64,000 nucleotides of DNA from Chitinophagaceae bacterium (GTDB lineage: Bacteria; Bacteroidota; Bacteroidia; Chitinophagales; Chitinophagaceae), in the NCBI GenBank assembly GCA_016713085.1, contig JADJPV010000001.1:434001-498000 (forward strand), read 5' to 3'. Below, one piece after another: positions 63,614 to 64,000 of the stretch. How positions within the stretch are numbered: position 1 is the first letter of the stretch; every line of letters starts with the position of its first letter. The notes under the pieces were generated by a model. That model worked only from the letters and a program-made list of their open reading frames with translations, made no database searches and was not told the DNA's origin. The position numbers and the translations under genes are program-made.

Positions 63614-64000
63614 TTAAATAGTTACATGATAAATACGTGTACCCTGTGCCTGCCCTGTTTTAAAACTTTCAGCTTTGGTGAATGCTGCAAATTTTTTGTA
63701 CTCTTTTACAGGTACAAAATTCTTGTCAACGATTGTAATCGTCTGTTCACCATTCAGCACCTGGTTTTTAATATTCAGGAAATGAAATACTTTTCCTTCA
63801 ACCGTTACAGACTTGTCATTTTCAATAGCTGTATTATTGAACACAGTCACGATCTGCAGTTTAGCAACAGAGAAACCTGCATCCTCCACCTTCTTCCGCA
63901 GCTGATCAAAATTAATTTCAGCTCCCTGTTTAAAGATGATGAGAAAAGAAGAGTTGGCAATATCTGCATCCACCTTCTCTACAAAAGAAAGTGTCTTTAA
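63614..64000 (-). CDS. HMA-like metal-associated protein (5' end outside window)
   Basis: The frame is open to the window edge, so the true start lies beyond 64000; the internal GTG at 63973 is not a convincing start. The visible part reads KVDADIANSSFLIIFKQGAE, INFDQLRKKVEDAGFSVAKL, the beta-alpha pattern of the second half of a heavy-metal-associated domain. A small beta-rich C-terminal region follows (VTVEGKVFHFLNIKNQVLNG). The metal-binding CxxC, if present, would be upstream. Probably co-transcribed with the barrel gene downstream; a metal-handling role is inferred. Confidence 0.6.
   Translation of the reverse strand, partial: LKTLSFVEKVDADIANSSFLIIFKQGAEINFDQLRKKVEDAGFSVAKLQIVTVFNNTAIENDKSVTVEGKVFHFLNIKNQVLNGEQTITIVDKNFVPVKEYKKFAAFTKAESFKTGQAQGTRIYHVTI

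Overview
The window is chromosomal DNA of a Bacteroidota bacterium, most likely a member of the Chitinophagaceae. The pointers are Bacteroidota-type promoters (TAnnTTTG a few bases upstream of start codons), a type IX secretion protein (PorQ), a PafA-type alkaline phosphatase, a 7TMR-DISM histidine kinase, a DUF4412 protein, YHS proteins and the gene order of the S10-spc ribosomal cluster. GC content looks moderate, roughly 40%. I found no rRNA, tRNA, CRISPR array, IS element or prophage.

Layout. 1-3.0 kb (+): nusB (5' end outside), a DUF1573 lipoprotein, yajC, coaE, a CPBP protease. 3.0-9.5 kb (-): a MORN/YwqK-like protein, porQ, lon, pafA. 9.6-17.2 kb: an alpha-oxoamine synthase (sphingolipid or sulfonolipid type), a LolA-like protein, ftsK, a histidine kinase, DUF423, aroK. 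17.4-24.1 kb: rpsA, a 0.9 kb gene-free region with a 21-bp tandem array and palindromic repeats, a TspO-like membrane protein, small unknown genes, a PlsC-like acyltransferase. 24.2-29.3 kb (-): a class V aminotransferase-like enzyme, a flavoprotein, an M20 peptidase, map. 29.3-41.1 kb (-): secY back to rpsJ, 22 genes. 41.4-56.6 kb: glutaminyl cyclase, a phosphoribosyltransferase, an Fe-S membrane protein and its likely CCG-domain partner separated by an 8-kb block (cupin, LysE exporter, two ATP-grasp paralogues, NRDE, DinB, YceI, DoxX, two YHS proteins, a Crp-type regulator), then exported proteins of unknown function. 56.7-64 kb: argS, then a minus-strand group (porin, Rieske protein, di-heme DUF1111 oxidoreductase, MFS transporter, an outer-membrane protein, an HMA-like protein cut by the window edge) with a perfect palindromic operator at the DUF1111 promoter.

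A key caveat: about twenty genes carry single frameshifts, nearly all at homopolymers, and three carry in-frame stops. They hit rplF, rplC, lon and ftsK, which should be intact. The simplest reading is uncorrected sequencing indels. I give restored gene spans and mark each break.

I found no clearly new defence or mobile system. The best candidates for undescribed biology are the 21-bp heptad-coding array beside rpsA, the ATP-grasp/LysE block between the two Fe-S genes, the hairpin-rich spacer between rpsJ and rplC, the palindrome-controlled Rieske/DUF1111/porin operon, and an exported protein with repeated acidic motifs.
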